From: Patescibacteria group bacterium
GTDB lineage: Bacteria > Patescibacteriota > Patescibacteriia > UBA2591 > UBA6264
Length of the DNA stretch: 9,555 bases
NCBI GenBank assembly: GCA_018896315.1
Contig: JAHIMV010000007.1
Location: 1-9,555, forward strand
Reading direction: 5' to 3'
The notes below the pieces were generated by a model. That model was not told the DNA's origin. It did no database searches and saw nothing but the letters and a program-made list of their open reading frames with translations. Of the stretch, positions 1 to 5,087 are shown one piece after another. The stretch's first letter is position 1, and every line of letters starts with the position of its first letter. The position numbers and the translations under genes are program-made.

Positions 1-1
1 A

Positions 2-169
2 TCAGCCTTTCAACCAGACATGTATAATTATTCGTCATTGAATAACGTAACTAGTCACTTGCATATTCATCTTATTCCAAGATATTCTAAGAGAATCAAG
101 CTGTTTAGTTTTATGTTTAATGATTCTTCTTTTGGTAAAAGTTATAAACGTAAGCTAATTTTATTGTAG
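2..169 (+). CDS. HIT-family nucleotide hydrolase/transferase, 3' end only
   Basis: The gene enters from outside the window, so only about 55 C-terminal codons are visible. They read SAFQPDMYNYSSLNN, then the histidine triad HLHIHLIPRY at positions 56-85. This is the H-x-H-x-H-x-x active-site signature of HIT proteins, followed by the usual PRY. The family cleaves or transfers nucleotides at the alpha-phosphate (for example Ap4A or AMP conjugates) in the cytoplasm; the exact substrate cannot be told from this fragment. The reading frame stops at 167-169, but frame 1 from about 154 continues with a plausible HIT tail (VDKETLVEIKKKIKDNLR) and stops at 220-222, just before a terminator. A one-base deletion near 154-166 would explain this, so the gene may be frameshifted or the assembly may have an error there. 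The family assignment is firm; intactness is uncertain. Confidence 0.82.
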   Translation, partial: SAFQPDMYNYSSLNNVTSHLHIHLIPRYSKRIKLFSFMFNDSSFGKSYKRKLILL

Positions 170-245
170 ATAAAGAAACACTTGTTGAAATAAAGAAAAA
201 AATTAAGGATAATCTGAGGTAGCGTTCTTTTGCCCGAGCCAACAT

Positions 246-276
246 AATAATCGCTTAACAGAGCGGTTATTTTTTT
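246..276 (+). terminator. Rho-independent terminator after the HIT gene
   Basis: A 10-bp stem (246-255 with 262-271, one G-U pair) encloses a 6-nt loop and runs straight into a T tract (270-276). It lies 24 bp after the frame-1 stop at 222 and 77 bp after the frame-2 stop at 169. This spacing favours 222 as the original gene end. Confidence 0.85.
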
Positions 277-301
277 ATCTAAAGGTGGATTTTTTAAACC
301 T

Positions 302-328
302 TTGAAAATAATTTAGTTGTGGTATAAT
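302..328 (+). promoter_or_regulatory. Sigma-70-type promoter for the ABC exporter
   Basis: The -35 is TTGAAA (302-307) and the -10 is a perfect TATAAT (323-328), preceded by TG one base upstream (320-321), an extended -10. The spacer is only 15 bp, which the extended -10 can compensate for. The start codon is about 80 bp downstream. Confidence 0.7.
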
Positions 329-406
329 AAAATTTAATAAACCAAAAAGATTAGAATATCTACAAATAGTCAATATAATAAGTCAGAGAAAATTTGTAAT
401 ATTAAA

Positions 407-2194
407 ATGAAGAAAAATAAAAAACAGATAAAAATTCTATCAGAAGGAATAAAAGAAATGTTAGTCCAGCTGAAAGATTATCGAAAGACCGTTATTATTA
501 TTTCTTTTTTTAGTTTAGTCTCCGCTTTAACTAACGGAGTAATTCCTTATATCACTGGTCGGCTAATAGATTCCATTTTGGACAGTAAAACGATTTTTTT
601 AGGTGGGGATTTAGTTATTCCATATTTTTTGTTTTTTTTGGTTATTTGGACAATAGTAAAAATTTTAGCTGATTTTGTTGACTGGAGAAACGGGTTGAAA
701 AATGAAAAATTAGGTTATACCATCTACGCCAATTATTTAATGAACGCTTTTAGTACGATTTTGGAGCTCCCGCTGTCTTTTTATAAAAACCAGAAAACAG
801 GTGAGATTGTCGACAAAATGGAACGGGCAGGAAATTGGATGTCCAGGATTTTAGGAGTGGTTATTGATTTAATGCCGCAAATTTTAAGTTTCTTAGTAGG
901 TTTACTTATTTGTTTTTTAATCAAGCCGTTTTTGGGGCTGGTTTTGATTACCGGGCTGGTAATTTATATTTTTGTTCTGGTCAGGATAGTCACCCCGGCC
1001 GCTAAATTGCAACTCAAAGGGTATAAGGCTTTTTCCAAGGCCCTTGGCCACGCTTACGAAACTGTTTTTAATACGCCAACCATTAAGCAGGCCGGAGCGG
1101 AAAAGTATGAAAGAAAAAGATTTTTTAAAAATTTTTCTTTGGGCATAGTGAATATCTGGATGAAAATAGTCGCCATTTGGGAGAGGGTCAGCTTTTTTCA
1201 GAGGTTTATTATTACCTTAACCCAGCTTGTTATTTTTATTTTTTCTATCATTTATATCCGCCAGGGACAAATGACCATTGGCCAATTGATTATGTTTACT
1301 GGTTATGCGGGTATGATTTTTAGTCCTTTTGTTCGTTTGGGATATAATTGGCAGACAATTCAAAACGGCTTAGTGGCTCTATCTCGGGCAAAAAAAATCC
1401 TTGATTTACCTAAGGAAAAATACAGGCCCTATAAGAAAATAAAAATTTCTGAAATTAAAGGAGAAATTATTTTTGATCAGGTAAGTTTTTCTTATAAGAA
1501 TAACAAGGAATTAATTATTGATGACGTCAGTTTCAAAACAAAGCCAGGAGAGGTTATTGCCTTAGTGGGTGAATCGGGCGCCGGTAAAAGCACTTTAATT
1601 GATTTAATCTCTGCTTATTATTTTCCCAAAAAAGGCAGGGTCTTGATTGATGGTCATAATATTAAAAACATAGACTTGAAGTTTTTAAGAAGCAATATCG
1701 CCGTTGTTCCTCAGGAAGTTATTTTATTCAATGATACTATTAAGAATAATATCGCTTACGGGAATTTTAAAGCGGCTGAGCAAGAAATTATCCAAGCCGC
1801 CAAGCAAGGATATGCTAATGATTTTATAGTATCATTTCCCCAAAAATACGAACAAATGGTTGGGGAACGGGGGATCAAGCTTTCTGTCGGACAGAAACAG
1901 AGGATAGCTATTGCTCGAGCTATTCTAAAAAATCCCAAGATCCTTATTTTAGATGAGCCTACTTCAGCTTTAGATTCTAAATCGGAAAAATTCATTCAAA
2001 ATTCATTGCAACAATTAATGAAAAATAGGACTACGTTTATTATTGCTCATCGTTTAAGCACGGTTAGGAGGGCAGATAGAATTTTCGTTATTCATAAAGG
2101 GAAAATTATTGAACAAGGAAAACACGATGACTTGATAAAAATTCCCAATGGAAAATACAGGCAGCTTTATGAATTTCAGGTTGGATTTCTGTAA
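407..2194 (+). CDS. ABC exporter half-transporter (TMD-NBD fusion)
   Basis: This 595-residue protein has the full type IV ABC exporter plan and should homodimerise in the membrane to extrude lipids, peptides or drugs using ATP; the substrate is not predictable. Hydrophobic helices lie near residues 28-50, 69-90, 148-172, 174-195, 265-285 and 291-315. The nucleotide-binding domain (about 353-595) has Walker A GESGAGKST (388-396), Q-loop Q436, signature LSVGQ (492-496), Walker B ILILDE (512-517) with catalytic E517, D-loop SALD (520-523) and H-loop H548. All catalytic residues are intact. No partner half-transporter is adjacent, which supports a homodimer. The start at 407 has only a weak purine run upstream. 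A second in-frame ATG at 458 (Met18) has AAGG 10 bases ahead and could be the true start, since the first 17 residues are lysine-rich and lie before the first helix. Confidence 0.95.
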   Translation: MKKNKKQIKILSEGIKEMLVQLKDYRKTVIIISFFSLVSALTNGVIPYITGRLIDSILDSKTIFLGGDLVIPYFLFFLVIWTIVKILADFVDWRNGLKNEKLGYTIYANYLMNAFSTILELPLSFYKNQKTGEIVDKMERAGNWMSRILGVVIDLMPQILSFLVGLLICFLIKPFLGLVLITGLVIYIFVLVRIVTPAAKLQLKGYKAFSKALGHAYETVFNTPTIKQAGAEKYERKRFFKNFSLGIVNIWMKIVAIWERVSFFQRFIITLTQLVIFIFSIIYIRQGQMTIGQLIMFTGYAGMIFSPFVRLGYNWQTIQNGLVALSRAKKILDLPKEKYRPYKKIKISEIKGEIIFDQVSFSYKNNKELIIDDVSFKTKPGEVIALVGESGAGKSTLIDLISAYYFPKKGRVLIDGHNIKNIDLKFLRSNIAVVPQEVILFNDTIKNNIAYGNFKAAEQEIIQAAKQGYANDFIVSFPQKYEQMVGERGIKLSVGQKQRIAIARAILKNPKILILDEPTSALDSKSEKFIQNSLQQLMKNRTTFIIAHRLSTVRRADRIFVIHKGKIIEQGKHDDLIKIPNGKYRQLYEFQVGFL

Positions 2195-2435
2195 TTAAAA
2201 ATAAACCATAAATCAATAGGAGCAAGAGAAGTGATAGGTCTAATGATTTCTAAAATAGATAGATTTTCCATTAAGAGAGTTTTATAATTTTTATAGGGTA
2301 GAATATGGAAAGAAAAATATTTAAAAGATTTTTAAAAAAGCATCCTAAATGATTTTTAATGTTAATGGTAAAAGTTGTGGAAAATCTGTGTTACTGGTAG
2401 GCAGATAAAGCAAAATAACGGCTGTGTATAACTTT
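2195..2435. other. Intergenic spacer between the exporter and toxin-antitoxin genes
   Basis: No gene or clear hairpin terminator is visible in this AT-rich stretch. The only ATG-initiated frame of note is 15 codons long (2305-2352) and lacks support. The right part holds two DnaA-box-like 9-mers on the minus strand, listed separately. Confidence 0.5.
2376..2431 (-). promoter_or_regulatory. Two DnaA-box-like 9-mers upstream of the toxin-antitoxin promoter
   Basis: Minus-strand TTATACACA (2423-2431) matches the TTATNCACA DnaA-box consensus exactly. TTTTCCACA (2376-2384) differs from TTATCCACA at one base. The perfect box ends 16 bp before the -35 of the next promoter. DnaA binding is inferred from the motif only. 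Confidence 0.4.
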
Positions 2436-2467
2436 TTTACATTGCCATTGACAAATAAATTTACATT
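2436..2467 (+). repeat. TTTACATT direct repeat bracketing the -35, possible operator
   Basis: TTTACATT occurs at 2436-2443 and again at 2460-2467, starts 24 bp apart, on either side of the TTGACA -35. A related TTTACTAC follows at 2466-2473. Antitoxins with an Xre HTH commonly repress their own operon through repeats overlapping the promoter, so this is a candidate operator. The sequence is so AT-rich that chance is possible. Confidence 0.35.
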
Positions 2468-2476
2468 TACTACAAT
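2448..2476 (+). promoter_or_regulatory. Near-consensus sigma-70 promoter for the toxin-antitoxin operon
   Basis: TTGACA (2448-2453) is a perfect -35; 17 bp later comes TACAAT (2471-2476), five of six bases of the -10 consensus. Transcription should start near 2483, giving a leader of about 35 bases before the antitoxin ATG. Confidence 0.8.
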
Positions 2477-2517
2477 CGAATTAGGCCGCATATAAAAAAG
2501 CGAGATAAAATATAACT

Positions 2518-3294
2518 ATGCTTTCAAAATTTATTCAACAATTGCGAAAAAAGAATAATCTGACACAGGAATTTTTGGCGTTGGAGCTTGGCATTTCCCG
2601 GCCGACTTATGTTCAAATAGAACAAGGCGAGCGGGACTTGACTATTACCGAAGCAGAAAAACTATCTTCTATTTTTGGTATTTCTTTTGAAGATTTTAGG
2701 TGTGGAAAAGATTCTGCCATTACCGCTGAAATCAAAAAAGAAAAAGCAAAGCCAAAAGCAAAAAAACAAGAAATGAGAATAAGCATTCCACAAAAAAACC
2801 TTGAAAAGTTCAAGGAAGTACTTTTGTATGTTTTGTCCAAAGTTGGCGGCAAGCCAAATGTCGGTGAAACAGTTTTATATAAACTGCTTTATTTTATTGA
2901 TTTTGATTTTTATGAAAAATTTGAGGAGCAATTAATTGGCGCAACATATATTAAAAATCATTATGGTCCAACACCGATTGAATTTAAGGTGATTGTTGAC
3001 GACATGATTCAGCGCGGCGAGCTCGTAAAAGTTGAAGGAAAATATTTTAATTATCCGCAAAGAAAATATTTAGCAGTCAGGCGGCCAAGTCTTGATATTT
3101 TATCCGGCCGCGAAATAGAACACATTGATGATGTTTTGGCACGGCTTTCTGATAAAAACGCCAAAGAGATGGAAAATTATTCCCATGAGGACATTCCTTG
3201 GAAAACGGTGGAGGAAGGCAAACCGCTTTCTTACGAGAGTGTTTTTTATCGTGATGAACATTATTCCGTAAGAAATTATGAAGACGAACTATAA
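2518..3294 (+). CDS. Xre-HTH antitoxin with C-terminal Panacea (DUF4065/SocA-like) domain
   Basis: Residues 1-60 form a classic Xre/HTH_3 DNA-binding domain (NLTQEFLALELGISRPTYVQ recognition region). A lysine/alanine-rich linker follows (about 70-92), then a Panacea domain (about 95-258) recognisable by YKLLYFIDFDFYE (121-133), NHYGPTP (147-153) and a C-terminal SHEDIPWKTVEEG block (222-234). Panacea domains are known as promiscuous antitoxin domains (PanA) that neutralise many unrelated toxins. Here it should bind the protein encoded by the overlapping next gene, while the HTH represses the operon promoter. The gene overlaps the toxin start by 17 bp, implying translational coupling. Codons such as CGG, GCG, CCG and CGC are commoner than in neighbouring genes, suggesting horizontal acquisition. 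The upstream Shine-Dalgarno is weak. Confidence 0.88.
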   Translation: MLSKFIQQLRKKNNLTQEFLALELGISRPTYVQIEQGERDLTITEAEKLSSIFGISFEDFRCGKDSAITAEIKKEKAKPKAKKQEMRISIPQKNLEKFKEVLLYVLSKVGGKPNVGETVLYKLLYFIDFDFYEKFEEQLIGATYIKNHYGPTPIEFKVIVDDMIQRGELVKVEGKYFNYPQRKYLAVRRPSLDILSGREIEHIDDVLARLSDKNAKEMENYSHEDIPWKTVEEGKPLSYESVFYRDEHYSVRNYEDEL

Positions 3295-3616
3295 TGAACT
3301 GCCGGAATTTTCTAAGGAATTTAAGCGGTTTTCAAAAAAATACAAATCATTGCCCGACGACTTGGAAGAATTTAAGCGTGTTGTTGATGTTGTGCCGCTT
3401 GGAAATAGCAAACATTTTAATATTATTACGCGAAACGAACAATACGCCGTTGTCAAAGCACGTTTGTTTTGCCGTTATTTAAAAGGCTCATCGCTCCGAG
3501 TTGTTTACGCTTTTCATTATCAAAGTTGCAAAGTTGATTTTATTGAGCTATATTTTAAGGGCGGTAAAGAAAACGAAGACAGAGAAAGAATTAAGAATTA
3601 TCTGAAAAATTTATAG
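3278..3616 (+). CDS. RelE/ParE-superfamily toxin of the Panacea toxin-antitoxin pair
   Basis: This 112-residue basic protein starts inside the 3' end of the antitoxin gene, in another frame. It shows the RelE/ParE layout: an N-terminal helical pair rich in Lys (FSKEFKRFSKKYKSLPDDLEEF, residues 11-32), then beta strands with ARLFCRYLKGSSLRVVYAF (61-79) and VDFIELYFKGGKENEDRERIKNYL at the C-terminus. RelE members cleave mRNA on the ribosome and ParE members poison gyrase; which applies here is not clear. Conserved basic and aromatic residues (R62, R66, R74, Y77, Y92, K94) could supply an RNase active site. The antitoxin-first order and 17-bp overlap fit a type II module. The start is fixed by the fold beginning at NELPEFSKEF; no other ATG in frame fits. 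Confidence 0.82.
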   Translation: MKTNYNELPEFSKEFKRFSKKYKSLPDDLEEFKRVVDVVPLGNSKHFNIITRNEQYAVVKARLFCRYLKGSSLRVVYAFHYQSCKVDFIELYFKGGKENEDRERIKNYLKNL

Positions 3617-3660
3617 CGGCGCGATAGCGTTAGCCGGCATAAATTCTTGTTGGCGCGTTA

Positions 3661-3699
3661 GACAAATATAGACAAGGTCCGACCTTGTCTATATTTGTC
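3661..3699. repeat. Perfect 39-bp palindrome with GGTC-C-GACC core
   Basis: GACAAATATAGACAAGGTC (3661-3679) is followed by one C and then its exact reverse complement (3681-3699). No T tract follows, so it is not a standard terminator, though its RNA hairpin could slow polymerase after the toxin gene. It is preceded by an unusually G+C-rich 44-bp stretch with GGCGCG at 3618 and 3652. It looks like a REP-type element. Confidence 0.85.
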
Positions 3700-3904
3700 A
3701 ATTCTTCGTCTTACTGACTTATTTAATGCCTTTAATTTGTCTGGATGGACTTATTTTTGGGGTATTCCGATAATTGCAGCAGTGATTCCATGTATTATTG
3801 TATTTTTGCTTAGCAGAATAAGCAAAAAAAAGGTGTCGCTTGAGGAACTTAATTTTGCAATAGATCTTCCAATTAACCACAAGTATTTAAAAGAAATGGC
3901 CTGA
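3695..3904 (+). CDS. Short membrane-protein ORF, possibly a truncated gene
   Basis: I do not recognise this protein. It is open from 3662 and encodes about 69 residues if it starts at the TTG at 3695, which lies inside the palindrome. The only other in-frame candidate is a TTG at 3737; there is no ATG and no Shine-Dalgarno. Residues about 17-41 (GWTYFWGIPIIAAVIPCIIV, then FLLSR) form one transmembrane helix, with a basic, cytoplasm-type flank (SRISKKK) and a polar tail ending in INHKYLKEMA. A strong terminator 18 bp after the stop suggests a real gene end. The lack of a start next to the palindrome suggests the 5' part was lost when the palindrome or the toxin-antitoxin module arrived. Confidence 0.4.
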   Translation: MSILRLTDLFNAFNLSGWTYFWGIPIIAAVIPCIIVFLLSRISKKKVSLEELNFAIDLPINHKYLKEMA

Positions 3905-3922
3905 TTTTCAAACAAAAAATAT

Positions 3923-3954
3923 ATAGCCTGCGTATTATACGCAGGCTATTTTAA
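3923..3954 (+). terminator. Strong Rho-independent terminator
   Basis: A perfect 12-bp stem (3923-3934 with 3938-3949) with a TTA loop is followed by TTTTAATTT. An A-rich run precedes it, so it may also work on the other strand. It closes the unit containing the short membrane ORF. Confidence 0.88.
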
Positions 3955-3962
3955 TTTAAAAG

Positions 3963-3971
3963 TTATCCACA
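3963..3971 (+). promoter_or_regulatory. Perfect DnaA box upstream of the DUF5320 promoter
   Basis: TTATCCACA matches the DnaA-box consensus at all nine bases and ends 9 bp before the -35 of the next promoter. The function is inferred from the motif. Confidence 0.5.
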
Positions 3972-3980
3972 GATATTAAT

Positions 3981-4015
3981 TTGACAAAAGATAGTTATGG
4001 GCATATGCTTATAAT
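3981..4015 (+). promoter_or_regulatory. Promoter for the DUF5320 gene
   Basis: TTGACA (3981-3986) is a perfect -35. At the optimal 17-bp distance stands TATGCT (4004-4009); a perfect TATAAT (4010-4015) lies 6 bp further on, at a 23-bp distance. Either hexamer may serve as the -10. The leader to the ATG at 4075 is about 55 bases and has no Shine-Dalgarno. Confidence 0.65.
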
Positions 4016-4074
4016 AGATAGTTAAGATAAAGGTTGGGCTATCAATATTAATTAAATAATTTAATCTAAAATAT

Positions 4075-4335
4075 ATGCCAAAATATGATGGAACCGGTCC
4101 TCAGGGTTCTGGCCCTGATACTGGTTGGGGAAAAGGTCCTTGTGGTGGTGGAATGGCTCGTGGTCAAACGTTTGGAAAAAGAGGATTTAGAAGTATGTGC
4201 GGATGGTTTGGTTTTAGCAATCGTCCCTACAGTAAATCAGATGATTTATCAGGCACAAAAGTATATATTGATAACTTAAAAGAAGAACTAAAGGGAGCAG
4301 AAGAATATTTAAAAGAACTAGAGGCCAAAAAATAA
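4075..4335 (+). CDS. DUF5320-family small glycine-rich protein
   Basis: The 86-residue product begins MPKYDGTGPQGSGPDTGWGK and continues GPCGGG, the hallmark N-terminus of DUF5320 proteins. It holds Cys23 and Cys42, about ten glycines in the first 26 residues, and a charged helical C-terminus (about 60-86, YIDNLKEELKGAEEYLKELEAKK), likely a short coiled coil. Its biochemical role is not known. The family is often encoded near DUF134 regulators and NifX/NifB-like dinitrogenase iron-molybdenum cofactor proteins, hinting at metal or iron-sulfur handling; only DUF134 is present here. The gene has its own promoter and is followed by a large hairpin. Size and start match the family, although no ribosome binding site is visible. 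Confidence 0.85.
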   Translation: MPKYDGTGPQGSGPDTGWGKGPCGGGMARGQTFGKRGFRSMCGWFGFSNRPYSKSDDLSGTKVYIDNLKEELKGAEEYLKELEAKK

Positions 4336-4391
4336 AAGAAGGCCTTGGGAATCTCTACCTCTTGAAAAAGAGGTAGAGAAGGACCTTCTTT
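4335..4391 (+). terminator. Two-tier hairpin after the DUF5320 gene
   Basis: An inner perfect 12-bp stem (4352-4363 with 4368-4379, GAAA loop) sits inside an outer 8-bp stem (4335-4342 with 4384-4391); CCT/AGG can pair in between. The downstream T run is broken (CTTCTTTGATT), so it may be a leaky terminator or an mRNA-stabilising 3' end that allows readthrough into DUF134. The outer stem overlaps the last base of the stop codon. Confidence 0.65.
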
Positions 4392-4432
4392 GATTAAGAT
4401 TTTAGCATTAATTTAAAGTTAAGTCAATTTTT

Positions 4433-4708
4433 ATGCCTAGACCAAGACTTTGTCGAAAAATAAGATTTAATCCTAATATAATTTATTTCAAACCTCAGGG
4501 AGTTCCTATGAGAATGCTTGATGAGATAGAATTAACTGCTGAAGAATTAGAAGTTTTAAGATTAAAAAACATAAAAGACTTAGATCAATCCGAAGGCGCT
4601 AAGTTAATGAAAACCTCACGTAGCACTTTTCAAAGAATTTTATCTTCAGCCTACAAAAAAATCACCAAAGCTTTGGTAGAAGGAAAGGCGATTAAAATAG
4701 TTAAATAA
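4433..4708 (+). CDS. DUF134 (UPF0251) helix-turn-helix protein
   Basis: The 91-residue product starts MPRPRLCRKI, the diagnostic DUF134 opening with its conserved Cys7. Next come an ELTAEELEVLRL segment (33-44) and a sigma-70-region-4-like HTH at about 50-72 (LDQSEGAKLMKTSRSTFQRI, then L), ending in a basic ALVEGKAIKIVK tail. Family members are predicted DNA-binding proteins with no well-defined target; their genomic company suggests regulation of iron-sulfur or metallocofactor genes. The length is typical of the family. The start follows a T run with no Shine-Dalgarno and no clear promoter, so expression probably comes from readthrough of the DUF5320 unit. No NifX-like gene is nearby. Confidence 0.88.
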   Translation: MPRPRLCRKIRFNPNIIYFKPQGVPMRMLDEIELTAEELEVLRLKNIKDLDQSEGAKLMKTSRSTFQRILSSAYKKITKALVEGKAIKIVK

Positions 4709-4756
4709 ATAAATTTTAGATATTAAAAATATATAGCTTAAGTGATAAAATAAATA

Positions 4757-5004
4757 AAGAATAAGACCCCTAGGTTTAGGGGTCTTTTGTAAATTTAGAT
4801 GCTGAGCATTGCGGCGATATAATACATCACCCTATAAGCCTGTAGTACGGAAGGAGCGTACAGTTAATTATACACTGAATAACATCAGTTACTATGATTA
4901 CTATGATTATAGCTCTTAGCAATGCCCAGCACCGTTTGCTCAGTAATGCGAGATTAGTCGCGTCTTTCTGGCAAACTTTATTTAAAGAAACCTCCTTAAT
5001 TGAT
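4757..5004 (-). ncRNA. Candidate structured non-coding RNA, class not recognised
   Basis: A minus-strand promoter (5038-5011) would start an RNA near 5004 that ends at the hairpin 4786-4763. No plausible ORF lies in it. A 15-bp stem (4919-4933 with 4798-4812) is uninterrupted only on the minus strand, where two positions are G-U pairs; on the plus strand they are A-C mismatches. Directly next to it is a nine-pair stem (4968-4976 with 4934-4943, one bulge) capped by a GCGA/TCGC hairpin (4948-4961). Enclosed by the 15-bp stem are four more hairpins: 4901-4912, 4874-4889, 4845-4861 and 4813-4840. The 7-nt loop of 4845-4861 shows CUCCUU, complementary to AAGGAG near the 5' end (4992-4997), so a pseudoknot is possible. 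It matches none of the RNase P, tmRNA, SRP, 6S or T-box signatures that I know. Confidence 0.6.
4763..4788. terminator. Bidirectional terminator between DUF134 and the minus-strand RNA
   Basis: A 10-bp stem AAGACCCCTA/TAGGGGTCTT (4763-4772 with 4777-4786) has TCTTTT on the plus side. On the minus side the stem is preceded by an A run and followed by a U-rich tail (AUUCUUUAUUUAUUUU). It can end both DUF134 transcription and the convergent RNA. Confidence 0.85.
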
Positions 5005-5010
5005 GTGTTT

Positions 5011-5038
5011 ATTATAACAACTCATTAAAAAAAGTCAA
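5011..5038 (-). promoter_or_regulatory. Minus-strand sigma-70 promoter for the candidate RNA
   Basis: Read on the minus strand: TTGACT (5038-5033), a 16-bp spacer, then a perfect TATAAT (5016-5011). It faces the gene-free interval. AAGGAGG follows at 4997-4991, but no start codon is suitably placed after it. Confidence 0.75.
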
Positions 5039-5043
5039 TATAG

Positions 5044-5052
5044 TTATCCACA
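5044..5052 (+). promoter_or_regulatory. Perfect DnaA box between two divergent promoters
   Basis: TTATCCACA lies 5 bp from the -35 of the minus-strand RNA promoter and 3 bp from the -35 of the plus-strand promoter. A protein bound here would affect both. The function is inferred from the motif. Confidence 0.5.
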
Positions 5053-5055
5053 TGG

Positions 5056-5084
5056 TTGTAAAACAAAGAAAAAGTTAGTATAAT
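5056..5084 (+). promoter_or_regulatory. Probable promoter for tatD
   Basis: TTGTAA (5056-5061), a 17-bp spacer and a perfect TATAAT (5079-5084). The predicted start near 5091 falls inside the palindrome at 5088-5110, so the mRNA would begin with part of that hairpin. The leader to tatD would be about 155 bases. Confidence 0.6.
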
Positions 5085-5087
5085 TAT

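Noticed and set aside
1756..1995. 79-codon open frame on the minus strand inside the ABC exporter
   Set aside because: It lies opposite the conserved nucleotide-binding domain, and its translation resembles no protein; it is a by-product of the real gene.
2305..2352. 15-codon ORF (MERKIFKRFLKKHPK)
   Set aside because: Too short, with no ribosome binding site and no recognisable relatives; AT-rich sequence yields such frames by chance.
2613..2852. 79-codon open frame on the minus strand inside the antitoxin gene
   Set aside because: It is opposite a well-recognised HTH-Panacea gene, with no promoter or ribosome binding site.
3294..3482. Alternative plus-strand frame starting at the ATG overlapping the antitoxin stop
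   Set aside because: The frame beginning at 3278 gives a recognisable RelE/ParE-like protein; this one gives a patternless sequence inside it.
4085..4279. 64-codon plus-strand frame within the DUF5320 gene
   Set aside because: It is a shifted reading of the glycine-rich DUF5320 coding sequence.
4757..5004. RNase P RNA, prompted by GGCUUAUAGG in the minus-strand transcript
   Set aside because: The universal GAGGAAAGUC region and the ACAGAA element before GGCUUA are absent, and the stem arrangement differs. No tmRNA, SRP or T-box signature was found either.
2376..5052. Chromosomal replication origin suggested by several DnaA boxes
   Set aside because: The boxes are spread over 2.7 kb among genes rather than clustered, and neither dnaA, dnaN nor an obvious unwinding element is present.
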